From positions 97,501-161,500 of the forward strand of contig NW_026731824.1 in the NCBI RefSeq assembly GCF_028476545.1: a DNA stretch of 64,000 nt, read 5' to 3'. Made by a program: the position numbers and the translations under genes. Positions 22,761 through 33,499 of the stretch are shown here, piece by piece (the first letter of the stretch is position 1; each line of letters starts with the position of its first letter). Under the pieces are notes generated by a model. The model was not told the DNA's origin. It worked only from the letters and a program-made list of their open reading frames with translations, and made no database searches. The DNA comes from Physella acuta (Eukaryota > Mollusca > Gastropoda > Physidae).

Positions 22761-23079
22761 AACCATGGTTCGGCTGGTGAGGCATTCACTGGTATAGCGC
22801 GACGAAAGAAGAGGCCGTTCTCGGAGAAATATTCTCCATCGTCAGATGATAGAGATTTTTCGACCGTTGCTTTGAGTTCCGCGTCGACTTGTTGAGCTTT
22901 AATGATGTCTTCCTGAGATATCCTCAGGGGTAAGCCCAGACTTGTGTTTTCTGGAAGCATAGACTCCAATTTGGGAGTCGAATTTCTTGACGATGATGGT
23001 AGGTGTGGTTCAGACGTTGTGTCAGCCAATTGTTTGGTCTGGCTTCTTGTCACCGCACATGCAGGATATAGTTCATTAT

Positions 23080-23420
23080 CATTATCTGGAACTGTTGACA
23101 AAGGGTCTGAAACCGTACAGGGGTATACTTTGCTTCCCGCAAGGTCATTCCCTAGAAGTAGGTGTACTCCTGGGACAGGAATACTATCTATCACACCTAA
23201 AATGACTTCACCTTCGACGAGATGATGTTTCAGGGCAAACTTGTGTAGAGGGACTACAGTAGATTTTGTCCCTACTCCCTGGATAATGGAAATCCTTCCG
23301 GTGTTCGTTTCAGGTGTAATGCCCATTGAACTTTTCAAAAGGAGTGATTGTGACGCTCCTGTGTCTCTTAGGACGGTGATATTCCGCTGAGACAACGGAT
23401 CACCTGGTTTGCTAATGATG
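23080..23420 (-). mobile_element. Aspartic protease region of the LTR element
   Basis: Contains VLRDTGASQSLLL, the retropepsin active-site pattern (here DTGA), and downstream VPGVHLLLGNDLAG, matching the second conserved block (hLLGNDxxG). Confidence 0.85.
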
Positions 23421-23599
23421 GCTTCGGCAATAAAAGATGAAAAGTCAACTTTTCTCGATCCCTCGAGATCGGTAGACTCGGAAGAAACTGGATGGTGGCG
23501 AGAAAAGTCAAAATGTGACTGCACATAATGTGTGGAGATTTGACTACCTTCTTGCGGACACTTAGGGTTAGAGTCCTTTAGAATTCTAGAGTTCATAGT

Positions 23600-24721
23600 T
23601 GAACTGGCTGCTTGAGGGGATAGAGCATAGTGCGCAGAAGTACGCACCACCTCTCTGTTATATTGACGACGTTTGTAACAGTCCTTGACAAGATGACCAG
23701 GTCTTTTGCAGAACTGGCATACCACTCGACGATTGAGAGTTGATCTTGGGTTCTCTCTGGACTGTGATGCCTTCAAGTGTTGGCCAACAGGAGGATTGCT
23801 GCCAAAAAGGGGAAGCACGGGGTTGAGGCGGTTTCCTGACACTGGTGGTTTCTTATGCACCAACATATATGTGTCAGCCGACTCAGCAGCCTTCCGGATG
23901 TCAATTATCTTGTTATCCAGTATGTGTAGTCGTATCTCTTCAGGCAGGGACGATAGGAATTCTTCCCTTAGGATAAGTGACCTGAGTTTCTCAAACTCAG
24001 AAACTTCCTCCGAGTGTAGCCACCTTGAGAATATTTTCTCCTTTTCAAAGAGAAACTCCACATATGATTGAGTGGGTAACTTGCGGAGTGTTCGGAATTT
24101 TGTCCGATAGGCCTCAGGCGTCAGCTCGTAGGCCTTCAAAATGGCAGTCTTGACCAAACTATAGTTATTTTGAACGTCGTGAGAGAGTGCCTGGTATGTT
24201 TTTGCAGCTTTCCCAGTAAGGACCGAGCTCAATAAAGCAGTAATGGAAGTTTCGGGCCATTCACATGTCTTCGCTAAACTCTCAAATGAGTTAAAGAAAA
24301 CGACCAAATCTGTTTCATCAAATTTAGGAACTAATTTCCCAAATTTGGCAATCACTTGCCCTACCGACAACTTTTTTGGATCTACCAGAGAAGTGACATC
24401 ACTAACTTTACCAAACTCTAATTCCAACCTCCTCTTATCTAAAGCAATTTTAGCCTCTAACTCCTTTTCTTTTAATAAAAGCTCTCTCTCTTCTAGAGAT
24501 TTCTCCTCGCGGAGTAACACACCAGCCAACAAACTTTCATGAAATACTCCTTCATTAATAAAATGAACAACAATTTTATCTCTCAACACCTCTGACTTCT
24601 GCGTAACAGAAAAATCCAATTTCAATTCCTTAACAACACTAACCAAAACTTTTCTACTCAACTTTTCTACATCCTCAAAAGTGGGATTAGCCAAAAAAGA
24701 CTCCATAACACTAACTTTCAA
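23600..24721 (-). mobile_element. Gag region of the LTR element
   Basis: Coiled-coil-like N-terminal half rich in Glu/Lys/Leu (EEKSLEERELLLKEKELEAK), a capsid segment with SCAN-like pattern (YVEFLFEKEKIFSRW ... LSSLPEEIRLHIL), then a CCHC knuckle CQFCKRPGHLVKDC at about 23685-23730. SCAN-like capsids are known from Gmr1-like elements, the proposed source of the vertebrate SCAN domain. Confidence 0.85.
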
Positions 24722-24931
24722 ATCACAACAAGCCTAGATTCACTAACTTAACACGGTGCGTTGGGCCGTGTACTTGACCTCTTCAATCTAGGACGACACG
24801 TCTGGCTATTGACCTAGATACCTCTATGCTTGCGCGCGTTGTAAGAACACTGCGCTACTGGATATAAAAACAACTAAATCAAACTAAACTTAGTGTTTAC
24901 TGATATAACCAACAACTGGAACGACAGATTA

Positions 24932-24949
24932 AATCTCGGCGAGCCCCCA
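24932..24949 (-). promoter_or_regulatory. Primer-binding site
   Basis: Three bases inside the 5' LTR, the element strand reads TGGGGGCTCGCCGAGA. The first ten bases equal the complement of a tRNA-Pro 3' end as used by many retroelements; the rest diverges, so the primer tRNA is not certain. Confidence 0.65.
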
Positions 24950-24952
24950 CTT

Positions 24953-25894
24953 TGTAACGTCCCCTATCTATCAGCCAAATAGAAGGTGAACGTCCCCGGA
25001 TTCTTTTTTCGGGGTCATATGCAAATGCCTTACGGCCTAAATGGATGAACACTAACACAACGGCACACTAGGGCTCGAATTCGATGTCTAGGGAAACTAG
25101 TGATACTATTGTAATTAACACTCATCCAATCTACATACAACCTTTAATCAGCGAACACAGTTGTGGCAGAACACAAGTTTAAACTAGATAAAATATTTAA
25201 TGTATAAAATATCAAAACCCAACTTACAGAGTGTAGGAAAAAAACACTATCACAGATTTCTACACTGCCTAAAAAAAATAGCCACAGGCCACACAACACT
25301 GCTGTAACTTCGAGAATTACTTGGCGACAAGTAATATTATACTCGAAGACTAAATCAACTTAAGAAAGCGTAGCACACACACGTTCAAATGGTCAGAGTC
25401 TATAGCCGGACAATATGGACGGCTGCCTGATCAAGGTAAAAACTGCCTGCGACAAATCTCAAATGGAGACTCACAGATCACTCAAGGCCACTTGAGCTAC
25501 TGTTCTCGTGCTGGTTGTGTTTCCTATGGTGTGACACTTTTACGTGGTTCTAACCACTAGGCCACTAGTGGTGTTCCTAACCACTATGCCACATTACTCG
25601 GCAGCAAGCCGAGTTTCTAAGCCACTAGACCACTAGACACCATAGACTCTACTCAGTTTCTCACCGAGTATTCGAACCTCGGCCGCCGCCGTGGCGCGCC
25701 GAGATCCTAGCCATTGAGCTATGGGGTAGTCATCTGACCAGAATCATTCAATCAGATCTTAATGGAAAATTTCTATGTCTTAGACCCCTTAATAAGTCAG
25801 TGGAAATTTTCCGGTTGTTGCACAATCACTCCATATAAGGTATTATACAATGTCAAAATAAAAATAGAACCTGACTCGACCTAAGTAGGTCACA
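24953..25894 (-). repeat. 5' LTR (right copy), 942 bp
   Basis: Same TG...CA ends and the same internal tRNA-like segment (about 25664-25725) as the left copy. The GGCC duplication follows immediately. Confidence 0.93.
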
Positions 25895-25942
25895 GGCCGC
25901 ATCCGGCCCGCGGGCCGTAGTTTGGAGACCCCCGGATTATAG

Positions 25943-26567
25943 TGACATTTATATGTAAACGGTGAAATCATGACATAGAAAAATGTCAATTTAACGTAAA
26001 CAAATATGAAAAAAAATGTTTTTTATTTTAAGTTTTAATATAATTATGAATTCAGTAAAAATGATTTACTTTAAATATATTATAATGCTCGACTATATAA
26101 ATAACTAAAAAGAACAGCGTGAGCTCGTAAGTAAATTTTATTCGAGGAATTCAGTATAAAATATATAGTGATTTACGATTTTCATTCAAATTGTTTAAAT
26201 AGTGGTGCAATATAATATTTTTAAAGAAAATAATTTATTTTCTTCTTTTTAATGCCTTGTTATATAAAAATAATTGTTACAAGAATATTATAAATACTTT
26301 CAAAAATATATTTATGTTATCATAGAGGAAATAAATAGTATTTTCTCTACCGTTCAACATGATAGGCACTACCCAGCTTAAGTATTTAGATTTTTTGAAC
26401 GACATTACGTTAAGAAGGACGTTTTAAATTCATATTCGTTCATTTAAATAAATACTGAAATAAAGTATTTTTTCACCAAACTTTCTATTGTGTATATTAT
26501 TAACATATTTCTCAGTTGTTGTTTTTTTTTCAATAAATATACAATAAACAATTGTCTTATTTTATAA
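25943..26567. other. No gene; AT-rich, with a diverged R1 repeat
   Basis: The stretch near 26190-26285 (aatagtggtgcaatat, aagaaaataatttattttct) resembles dispersed repeat R1 at 6926 and 62225. Nothing else recognised. Confidence 0.45.
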
Positions 26568-26955
26568 TCTATATATATATTTCTCTTCTTGGAGACCATA
26601 GAAAACACCAAGCTGTAAGGCGCCTCATAGCAGCCCCCTCTCTTCCTCTCTATATCGCTCCCACACCCACCCCCACATTGTCTGGTGAGCTGTGGTTCAC
26701 GCTAAATGTTTACAATCGTAGAGCCGGTTTTAGTGACTGTTATTAGGGGATTTAATTTAGTTTGAAACTATTTTAAAGTTAGGGGAGGTAACTAAGAGGA
26801 GGTTGCTTTCACGGGGGGGGGGGGGTTGGGGGGAAAGGAGGGTTTTAGTGTTTTAAAGCAAATATTTTCAGTGGCAGCATTCAAATTATGAATTACTGAA
26901 AAGTAGAAAATAAAACAACTAAATAGCGGCGTATGATTCGCCGCAGGTCGGCTCG
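26568..26955 (+). mobile_element. Non-autonomous Helitron, family H2, copy 1
   Basis: Starts TCTATATATATATTTCTCTTC after an A and ends ggtcggctcg before a T. Eleven nt upstream of the end is a hairpin gcggcg-tatgatt-cgccgc. Interior has a G-run at about 26813-26830 and gaaaagtagaaaataaaac near the end. Three more copies define the boundaries. Confidence 0.8.
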
Positions 26956-27454
26956 TATATATGTAATTCTCTTCATGGGGACCATACGAGAAACCACATA
27001 AACGCGCACCGTCACTCCCCCGCTCTCTAGGTATAAAGCTACCACCCCACCCCCACCAGTCTGGTGAGCTGTGTTAACACTAAATCTTTACAATCATAGA
27101 GCCGGCATGAATTAGTAAAGGCTATTTGGGGCAGATAATTTAGTTTTTAAACGGTTTGAAACTAAGGGGAGGTAATAACAAGTTCTGCTTGTTCTTTTTA
27201 TTTTCGTTTGTAAACTGTCGTCACGAACGGCTGCTTTCATTTTCATCTGGGGGGGGGGGGGGGGGGGGTACGGGGCAGGGGTAAAAAGTGATGGTGAGAA
27301 TAATTGTCCTTCACGAGCTAACGATAGTGTTTTAAAGCAACATATTTTCAGTTGCAGCATTGGTAGTGTGGAATTCACTAAATATAAATAACTGAAAAAT
27401 AATAGAAAGTAAAACAACTAAATAGCGGCGTATGCTACCTTGCGGGTCAGCTCG
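26956..27454 (+). mobile_element. Helitron H2, copy 2, head-to-tail with copy 1
   Basis: Follows copy 1 with no spacer. Longer than other copies (499 bp) because of about 80 extra bp around 27178-27245. The terminal hairpin is eroded (gcggcgtatgctaccttgcg), but the end is still gctcg|T. Confidence 0.75.
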
Positions 27455-28053
27455 TTACAAAAAATCGTGTAAAAAGCAATAATGTATCGGCTACATCAAA
27501 CCTACACATGTGCTTATGTGGTTAATATTTACATGTATCTAAGTGTAATCTCAATAGTATTATTACCCTAATTTATTAGCTTTGAATGTAACATTTACAG
27601 TATTAACATCGTAAACTTTACCCTGTAGCGGGCACGCTTTGCTCCTTTGCGGTCGTGTGCGCCCTTGGCTCTTCACATGAGCTCTATAGCGTTTACATTT
27701 GTTTCAAAGAGCGCCCTTTATATGCTGGTAGAGTTCATATTTTGAACTGTAAAAGGCTCATCCTCCATCGCCCACTTAGTCTAGTCACTGGGAGCTACCC
27801 AGGCACCCTTATGAGCACTATGGCGCCTGTGTTCGTTTTAAACATCACCCTGCACTACTGACACGTTAGGCTACAGTATTCAATAACCTAACCAAACTAG
27901 CCCGTGTGCTAGTGTAACCCCTGGCTACCAACAGCGCCCCTACACGCCCTGACACGACAGCGAGGGTTGTTCTACCTCACCCGAGCTGTGGGTGAATAAG
28001 GCTCACTAAAGATCCGTGTTTTTTCTTAAATGCAGTATCCATTTTTATACATA
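27455..28053. other. GC-richer unassigned sequence between inverted H2 copies
   Basis: 27600-28000 has noticeably higher GC than its surroundings, but I found no domain, splice pattern or RNA. It is bracketed by inverted H2 copies, so the 26.6-28.5 kb region could fold back. Confidence 0.45.
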
Positions 28054-28465
28054 CGAGCCGACCCCCGGCATATCATACGCCGCTATTTAGGTATTTTATT
28101 TTCTACTTTTCAATAATTCATAATTTGTGAATTCGACAGTACCAATGTTGCCACTGAAAATATTTGTTTTAAAACACTATCAGTAGGTCGTTAAGAACGA
28201 TACTACCCACACCATCCTTTCTCCCAACCCCTACCCCCCCCCCCCCCCCGTGAAAGCAGCCTCCTCTTAGTTACCTCCCCTAAGTTTAAAATCGTTTCAA
28301 ATTAAATTATCTGCCCCTAATAGCCGTCACTAAACCCGGTTCTACGAATGTAAACATTTAGCGTGAACCACAGCTCACCAGACCATCAAGGGGTGGGGAG
28401 GTTGGGAGCGCACTTACAGCTTTTTTTCTAGCGTCTCCCAGAAGATAATTATATATAGAGAGAGA
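28054..28465 (-). mobile_element. Helitron H2, copy 3
   Basis: On the minus strand it starts TCTCTCTATATATAATTATC after an A and ends gtcggctcg before a T. The hairpin reads GGCGTATGATATGCC: base changes relative to copies 1 and 4 keep pairing. Confidence 0.8.
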
Positions 28466-29030
28466 TGTTATCCATCTTTTATTACAACGATAGCAATAAG
28501 TGTGAACATTAAATTACGTAAAGCATAAAAAACACACTATTAGAAACGATAAAATGTTATCATAACGAATGTCCATAAATTTCCTTTTTTCTGCTTAGGT
28601 CGCAGCAACGCGCGTGACATGTACGCTAGTTTAATATACAACGTTACCATTATCATAATATTTAAGTTATTCTACCCTAACTAAAACTAATATCCCTCCT
28701 GTTTTTACTTAACCCTAGGGACTCTAACGTCGACATACAAATCACATTTGTTAAGATAGGGTAAAAAAAAAGAAAGTTCTAAAAAAATGTTTCTGCTTCA
28801 GCAATTATGTAAAGCCCGTCTTATGGCTGGTGGTTGTATGGTGATTGTAATAAAAAAAATGTCGAGTACACAGCATGAGAGACCATACGATATGTTAGTT
28901 CAAGCAGTGATGTGTGGCAATCCATGGCTCAATAAGACTGCATGGAGTGTGGTTGAGAGGGGGGGGGGGGGCTTAGAGTACCATTTTGACACTGATTAAG
29001 GATAAGCTAGACTTCTGTTGCAGACCCGAA
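28466..29030. other. No gene seen
   Basis: AT-rich; includes a G run (28960-28970). The frame 28787-28999 (+) has no recognisable product. Confidence 0.4.
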
Positions 29031-29290
29031 CTATGTTAGTTTAGGTTGGTTTTAATTAGTTTAGCTTGGTTTTGTTTAGTTTTGGTTAGTTTTGTTTAAG
29101 TAAGTTTTGGTTAGTTTAGGTTAGATGGGCTGATTTGATTTGATTTGAGTTGGGTTAAGCTGAGCTGAGTTAAGTTAAGTTCAGCTCAGCTCAGTTCAGC
29201 TCAGTTAAGCTCAGGAGAGGTCATGTCATTTTAGGACAGAATAGGTCAGGTCCGGTTAGGTCATATTATTCAGGTTAGGTCAATTTTGGT
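29031..29290. repeat. Degenerate pentamer/hexamer tandem tract
   Basis: Loosely periodic words drifting along the tract: ttagtttaggttggttttaa, then gagttgagttaagctgagc, then ggtcaggtccggttaggtc. It looks like an old microsatellite evolving by slippage. Confidence 0.7.
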
Positions 29291-29385
29291 TATATACCTT
29301 TACATGTAGTAGCAACAGTACAATCACTTCTACCACTACCCTTACCTCTAACTGTATGTCTACATCTACCTACACACGTGTACCT

Positions 29386-29705
29386 CCACTTGTACCTGTA
29401 CCCGTACCTGCACCCCCACCTGCACCCGTACCTGATGTACCTTCACCCGTACCCGAATATGTATCCTCGCCCGTACCCGAACATGTATCCTCACCCGTAC
29501 CCGAACATGTATCCTCACCCGTACCCGAACATGTGTCCTCACCCGTACCCGAACATGTATCATCACCCGTACCCGAACATGTATCCTCACCCGTACCCGA
29601 ACATGTATCCTCACCCGTACCCGAACATGTGTCCTCACCCGTACCCGAACATGTATCCTCACCCGTACCCGAACATGTATCCTCACCCGTACCCGAACAT
29701 GAATT
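29386..29705. repeat. 24-bp minisatellite, about 11 copies
   Basis: Units gtatcctcacccgtaccc plus gaacat, grading leftward into degenerate hexamers (gtacctg, gtacccc). Open in several frames (Ser-Pro-Val-Pro-Glu-His repeat on plus, Arg-Val on minus) because 24 is a multiple of 3; not considered coding. A (TA)n run follows at 29737-29811. Confidence 0.92.
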
Positions 29706-29734
29706 TTGTGTGGGGGGAGAGAGCAAATGACTCC

Positions 29735-29736
<2 letters not shown>

Positions 29737-29811
<75 letters not shown>
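29737..29811. repeat. (TA)n microsatellite
   Basis: Pure TA run, followed by two poly-G tracts (29853-29863 and 29896-29909). Confidence 0.95.
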
Positions 29812-29814
<3 letters not shown>

Positions 29815-30248
29815 AAATTTAAATATTATTTTATATTTCGTTTTAGCGGAAAGGGGGGGGGGGGCGATGCTAGTGAACAAGCAACTGGAGAACAAGGGGG
29901 GGGGGGGGGAGGGGGTGACGTATAAAGTATCACTCCTGAAAGAAGTCTACAAGTAACTCTAGTCCTGTGGCTGTTTTTACGTCTAGATAAACAGAGTTTG
30001 AGAATATTCTAAATTTAGAACCGTATCCCCGTCCTAGTCCTATTGGTTCAAACCTCATTCTGGTGCGGGTACTTAGGAGAGCATTCAAAAGGTTTTTTTG
30101 TTCAGCACCCAGCGTTTCTACCGTCGGCTGATGGAGCGTAGCTGCGCAACATACTCTGAAAAGAAACCAGCAAGGTTTTTTTTGTGACTAGGAAGTACAC
30201 AACGACCAATCTGGTGACTATAGGCACGTTACCGGCTCAAGGTGAACA

Positions 30249-30600
30249 CATAACATTCCTGTCTAAAGGTACTGATGTTCATTACATTTTTAAAGTTAGT
30301 TGATGTGTATTTGTCCTTAAAAAATAGATAGTTTTTTTTTAACATTTTGATGGTGATTATGATATTTTAAACAATTTATACGCTTTTAGTTTTCTGTCTT
30401 ATTTGGTGACCTGTCGCAAAACATTCCTGTCTTAAGGTCGTGATGTTAAGTTAATTTTTTAAAGTTAGTCGAACGGTAGGCCCTATTTGTCTTAAAAAAT
30501 GATAGATTTTGTTTAACATTTTGACGGTGATTTTTTGGATATAGTATTATTGGATGTATATTATTATAAACATTTTACACGCTTAAAGTTTACTGTCGTA
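30249..30600 (+). repeat. Diverged tandem duplication, unit about 175 bp
   Basis: acattcctgtctaaaggtac (30249) and acattcctgtcttaaggtcg (about 30421) open two units that stay alignable through aaagttagt, ttgtc(c)ttaaaaaat, aacattttgaYggtgatt and acgctt(t/a)agttt. Old duplication; no coding sequence. Confidence 0.75.
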
Positions 30601-30666
30601 AATGTTGTCATATCTCACTCAAAGGTAATAGTGAGATGTACGTTTGTGCATTTGAGGAGTTTTGAT

Positions 30667-30847
30667 CAGTGTTTCTTCCAGGCATCTATATCGGGGGGGG
30701 GGGGGGGTGCGGAGCCCCCGAAGAGAGTCTACCGCCCCCCCCCTCCCTGAACGAAATTAAATTTATATAGAAAATATATACTTTTAACCCCACCCCGAAA
30801 ATTTCAAATGCCCCCCACCAGGAGAAAAAAGTCTGTAATAAACATTG
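30667..30847 (+). mobile_element. CAGTGTTTCTTCC MITE with 8-bp target duplication
   Basis: Left end cagtgtttcttccaggc; degraded right end ctgtaataaacattg. Flanks gttttgat (30659-30666) and gctttgat (30848-30855) match 7 of 8. Interior pattern of G/C runs and ttatatagaaaatatatac equals the 55057 copy. Confidence 0.75.
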
Positions 30848-30855
30848 GCTTTGAT

Positions 30856-31578
30856 TCGTAGTATGTAAACTATTTTAATAATAAGTTTAAATTAAGTTTC
30901 TAGCATACAAAATCAAAATGATTATAATTAAAATATAATAGTTGATGAAACATGTACGTAGACAAGATGATGTTTTTGTTTGATTTAGTGAGAGAGATTT
31001 ATAAGTGAGAAAGACGAACAATATAGATATTTTTAGTTGCCTAAGGCTTTTCTCTGTTTCTATAGATTTGTTCCGAGTTGAGATTTTTTTAGGAGTGTAG
31101 GCCTAGCTTTATCACGAGTATTTTTTATATTTTTATTTTATTTTCTTCAATAGTTTAATAATTCTTTTGCATAACTCTACCGCATTAATGTAAATACAAC
31201 AGTATCCGTTTTAGAAGATGAAGCAGAATATTTTTTTAACAATATTTAACACATCTTTAACCAAACCAAACAGACCGTACTTGAAGATTACAACATAGAG
31301 GGTTGAGAAACCCAATCTTTTACTTCACATTTAAGAACATATATATAAAACTCATTATATTCAAGAAATAATTCTTAAATCCCTCCCTCTGAGAAACTAG
31401 TCTGACGGGGATTTAGTAGCATTATTAATATTAAGTAAGTATACCTTATCGTCTAGGCCTTACTCCAGCAATTATTAGCAATTTCTAAATTGAAATTATT
31501 ACTGAAAGATGTGTGTTGACATTTTTGTGAAAAATAAAATAACAAAGCAAAAAGCTATGTTAAACGCAGTAAACACGT
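30856..31578. other. No gene seen
   Basis: AT-rich, no recognisable feature. Confidence 0.4.
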
Positions 31579-31586
31579 ACACATTT

Positions 31587-31858
31587 CAGAGGCGTAGCGA
31601 CCCTTCCCGGCACCCGGGGACAAACTTTTCGATTTGCAACCCCCCCCCCCCTCAAGATTTCGATTTGCACCTCCCCTAAAACTTTCGATTTGCACCCTCC
31701 CCCCGCCCCCTCAAGATTTTGATTTGCAGCCCTCCCCCCTCAAACTTTCAATTTGCACCCCCCTCAACCTTTCAATTTATTTTTCCAACCCATTTTGGCG
31801 CCCCCTAAGGTCGGCGCCCGGGGACATATGTCCCCCCGCCCCCCTCGCTACGCTACTG
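31587..31858 (-). mobile_element. hAT-type MITE (CAGTAGCGTAGCGA family), copy 2
   Basis: Inverted ends cagaggcgtagcgaccc and cctcgctacgctactg, with a perfect 8-bp duplication acacattt (31579-31586 and 31859-31866). Interior C-rich with repeated tttcgatttgcacc words; shares the gcgcccggggacatatgt end block with copy 1 in inverse orientation. Confidence 0.92.
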
Positions 31859-31866
31859 ACACATTT

Positions 31867-32594
31867 AATTGATTCTAATATTGACCTCACAAATTCCCTG
31901 CCTTCCCTCGATAACACCGCTCGTCACACAACTATAATAAGCATAAGAGTCAAATCATCATGCAGAAAACCGCTAATTACTGGTTACTTGATTTCCCTCT
32001 AGTGACGAACAACAAATCTATATAAATAAAAATTTCCAAAATTAAATTGTTGGAAAAGCACTCATTAAATGTTAAATAATAGGTAGATGATTGCAAATAG
32101 TGTTAACAACTTAAGGTCTATAGAATTCTGATAAACACACAACTAAACTTTAACATACATTTTATGTGACATATTTTACCCTGGTCTAGAACATTTCCCG
32201 CTCCCCCCGCCTCACATACACCTCCCCCTGGTCATACGTCCCCAACTCAATTACCGCCCTGCTTAATTACCCAATTAAGGAATACATCAATATCCCCATA
32301 TCCATCTCACTATTCCGAAGCCTATTCGTAACTAAAATCATAATTAATTGCGTATCATTATCATTCACCATATCCCAATACTGTATTATTTCAATCAACA
32401 TTAACATTACCATCATTACCATCGTTACATTGCTACCATAATTTTAACCAACCCCTACCCCAAAGGGTAAAAACACCATAGGCCCATCTACGCTATAATA
32501 ATTGTTGCAACCCCTCTCACACCCCCTCCCCTACACACACAATCACAAAAGTAAGTAAGTGAAGAAAAGTTCATTTCAAACCTGACGGTCTGTT
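31867..32594. other. No gene seen
   Basis: AT-rich with a C-rich stretch at about 32195-32260 and 32500-32545; nothing recognised. Confidence 0.4.
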
Positions 32595-32715
32595 GCGCAA
32601 GTGAAGTTCAACTGTTTCTGTGACCTCGGCATTTGAAGAGATGCGTGGACTCAGGCACATTCTGCTGACTTGACCCAGATTCGAACTCGAGATTTTCGGG
32701 TTTTGCAATAAAGTT
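32595..32715 (-). mobile_element. SINE fragment with tRNA-like B box
   Basis: Minus strand contains cccgaaaatctcgagttcga followed by atctgggtc, close to the head of the dimeric SINE at 56892, then a body (ctgagtccacgcatctc) not shared with it. Fragmentary. Confidence 0.5.
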
Positions 32716-32998
32716 AAGATATATCATTGTTTTTATAAATATTTAAGATAGCAGGAGTTTATGGAATTATAAGCAATTAAAATAAAGCATCGATCTATAC
32801 TACACTATAAATTACCATTAATAGGCCTACGTCTTAAAATTTTATTAAAAAAGAACTTGTTACTTTTGCGAAGATTAATCATTCCAATCAATTTCACCGT
32901 GTTTGACCTATCGAAACTGATTGCTTTTCTCTTTCTTTGAGTTATCTCAGTGTTGCTCAATAACCTCTTTAAGTATTCAATAGTAGTATTAAAAATAA
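32716..32998. other. No gene seen
   Basis: AT-rich spacer. Confidence 0.4.
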
Positions 32999-33365
32999 CG
33001 AGCCGGCCCGCGGCATAACATACGCCGCTATTTAGTTGTTGTTTTTTCTACTTTTCAGTAATTCAAAATTTGTGAATTCGACAGTACCAACGCTGACACT
33101 GAAAATATTTCTTTAAAACACTATAAGTAGCTCGTTAAGGACCATAACCCCCCCCCCCCTTCCTTTCCTTCCCCCCCCCCCCCCAACGTTTAAAATAGTT
33201 TCAAACTAAATTATCTGCCCCTAATAGCCGTCACTAAACCCGACTCCACGAAGTTAAACATAGCGTGAACCACAGCTCACTAAGACCATGTAGGGGTGGG
33301 GATGGTAGGGAGCGCGTTTACAGCTTGTTTTCTAGCGTCTCCCAGAAGAGAATTATATATATAGA
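32999..33365 (-). mobile_element. Helitron H2, copy 4
   Basis: Minus strand starts TCTATATATATAATTCTC after an A and ends gccggctcg before a T. Its hairpin GCGGCGTA-TGT-TATGCCGC (33010-33028) is the best-paired of the four, 8 bp including one G-T pair. Confidence 0.82.
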
Positions 33366-33499
33366 TATTGCCAAGCTCTATTTCTAAATAAATAGCCCGT
33401 GTGCCCCAAAAAATGCAAAGTGAGCTCGCTAATAAAAAGTATGTTACGTCAGTGGCGTGTTTGGTTTGTTTACATTAGCCATTTAAATATTATTGACGC

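Larger units (their letters stand above)
18700..25894 (-). mobile_element. Ty3/mdg4-class LTR retrotransposon, integrase-first (Gmr1-like)
   Basis: Fossil element in minus orientation. Two LTRs begin TG and end CA and are flanked by a 4-bp target duplication GGCC (18696-18699, 25895-25898). Parts in element order: primer-binding site, Gag with SCAN-like capsid segment and CCHC knuckle, aspartic protease, integrase, reverse transcriptase, RNase H, polypurine tract. Integrase precedes reverse transcriptase, as in Ty1/copia, but the RT and RNase H sequences are Ty3-type; this arrangement is known for Gmr1-like elements. It looks close to whole, with about one break. The LTRs differ by one 17-bp indel and about two substitutions in my reading, so insertion was recent. 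Confidence 0.93.
17906..25934 (-). mobile_element. hAT transposon (Charlie-like), interrupted by an LTR element
   Basis: Inverted ends CAGGGGTCTTCAAACT (left) and agtttggagacccccg (right) are flanked by a perfect 8-bp target duplication, gattatag (17898-17905 and 25935-25942), diagnostic of hAT-type insertion. The element's own DNA is 17906-18699 plus 25899-25934; the rest is the nested LTR retrotransposon and its 4-bp duplication. It retains a transposase remnant on the minus strand. A related MITE with the same left end is at 43255-43564. Confidence 0.9.

Noticed and set aside
29031-29290. Interstitial telomere-like repeat (ttaggt words)
   Set aside because: No TTAGGG units; words drift continuously between several pentamers and hexamers, which fits a decayed microsatellite.
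29356-29815. Pro/Val/Glu/His repeat protein or Arg-Val repeat protein
   Set aside because: A 24-bp minisatellite open in several frames on both strands, running directly into (TA)n.
31634-32002. Pro-rich 122-codon frame
   Set aside because: Runs through a hAT MITE with exact 8-bp duplications and into its flank.
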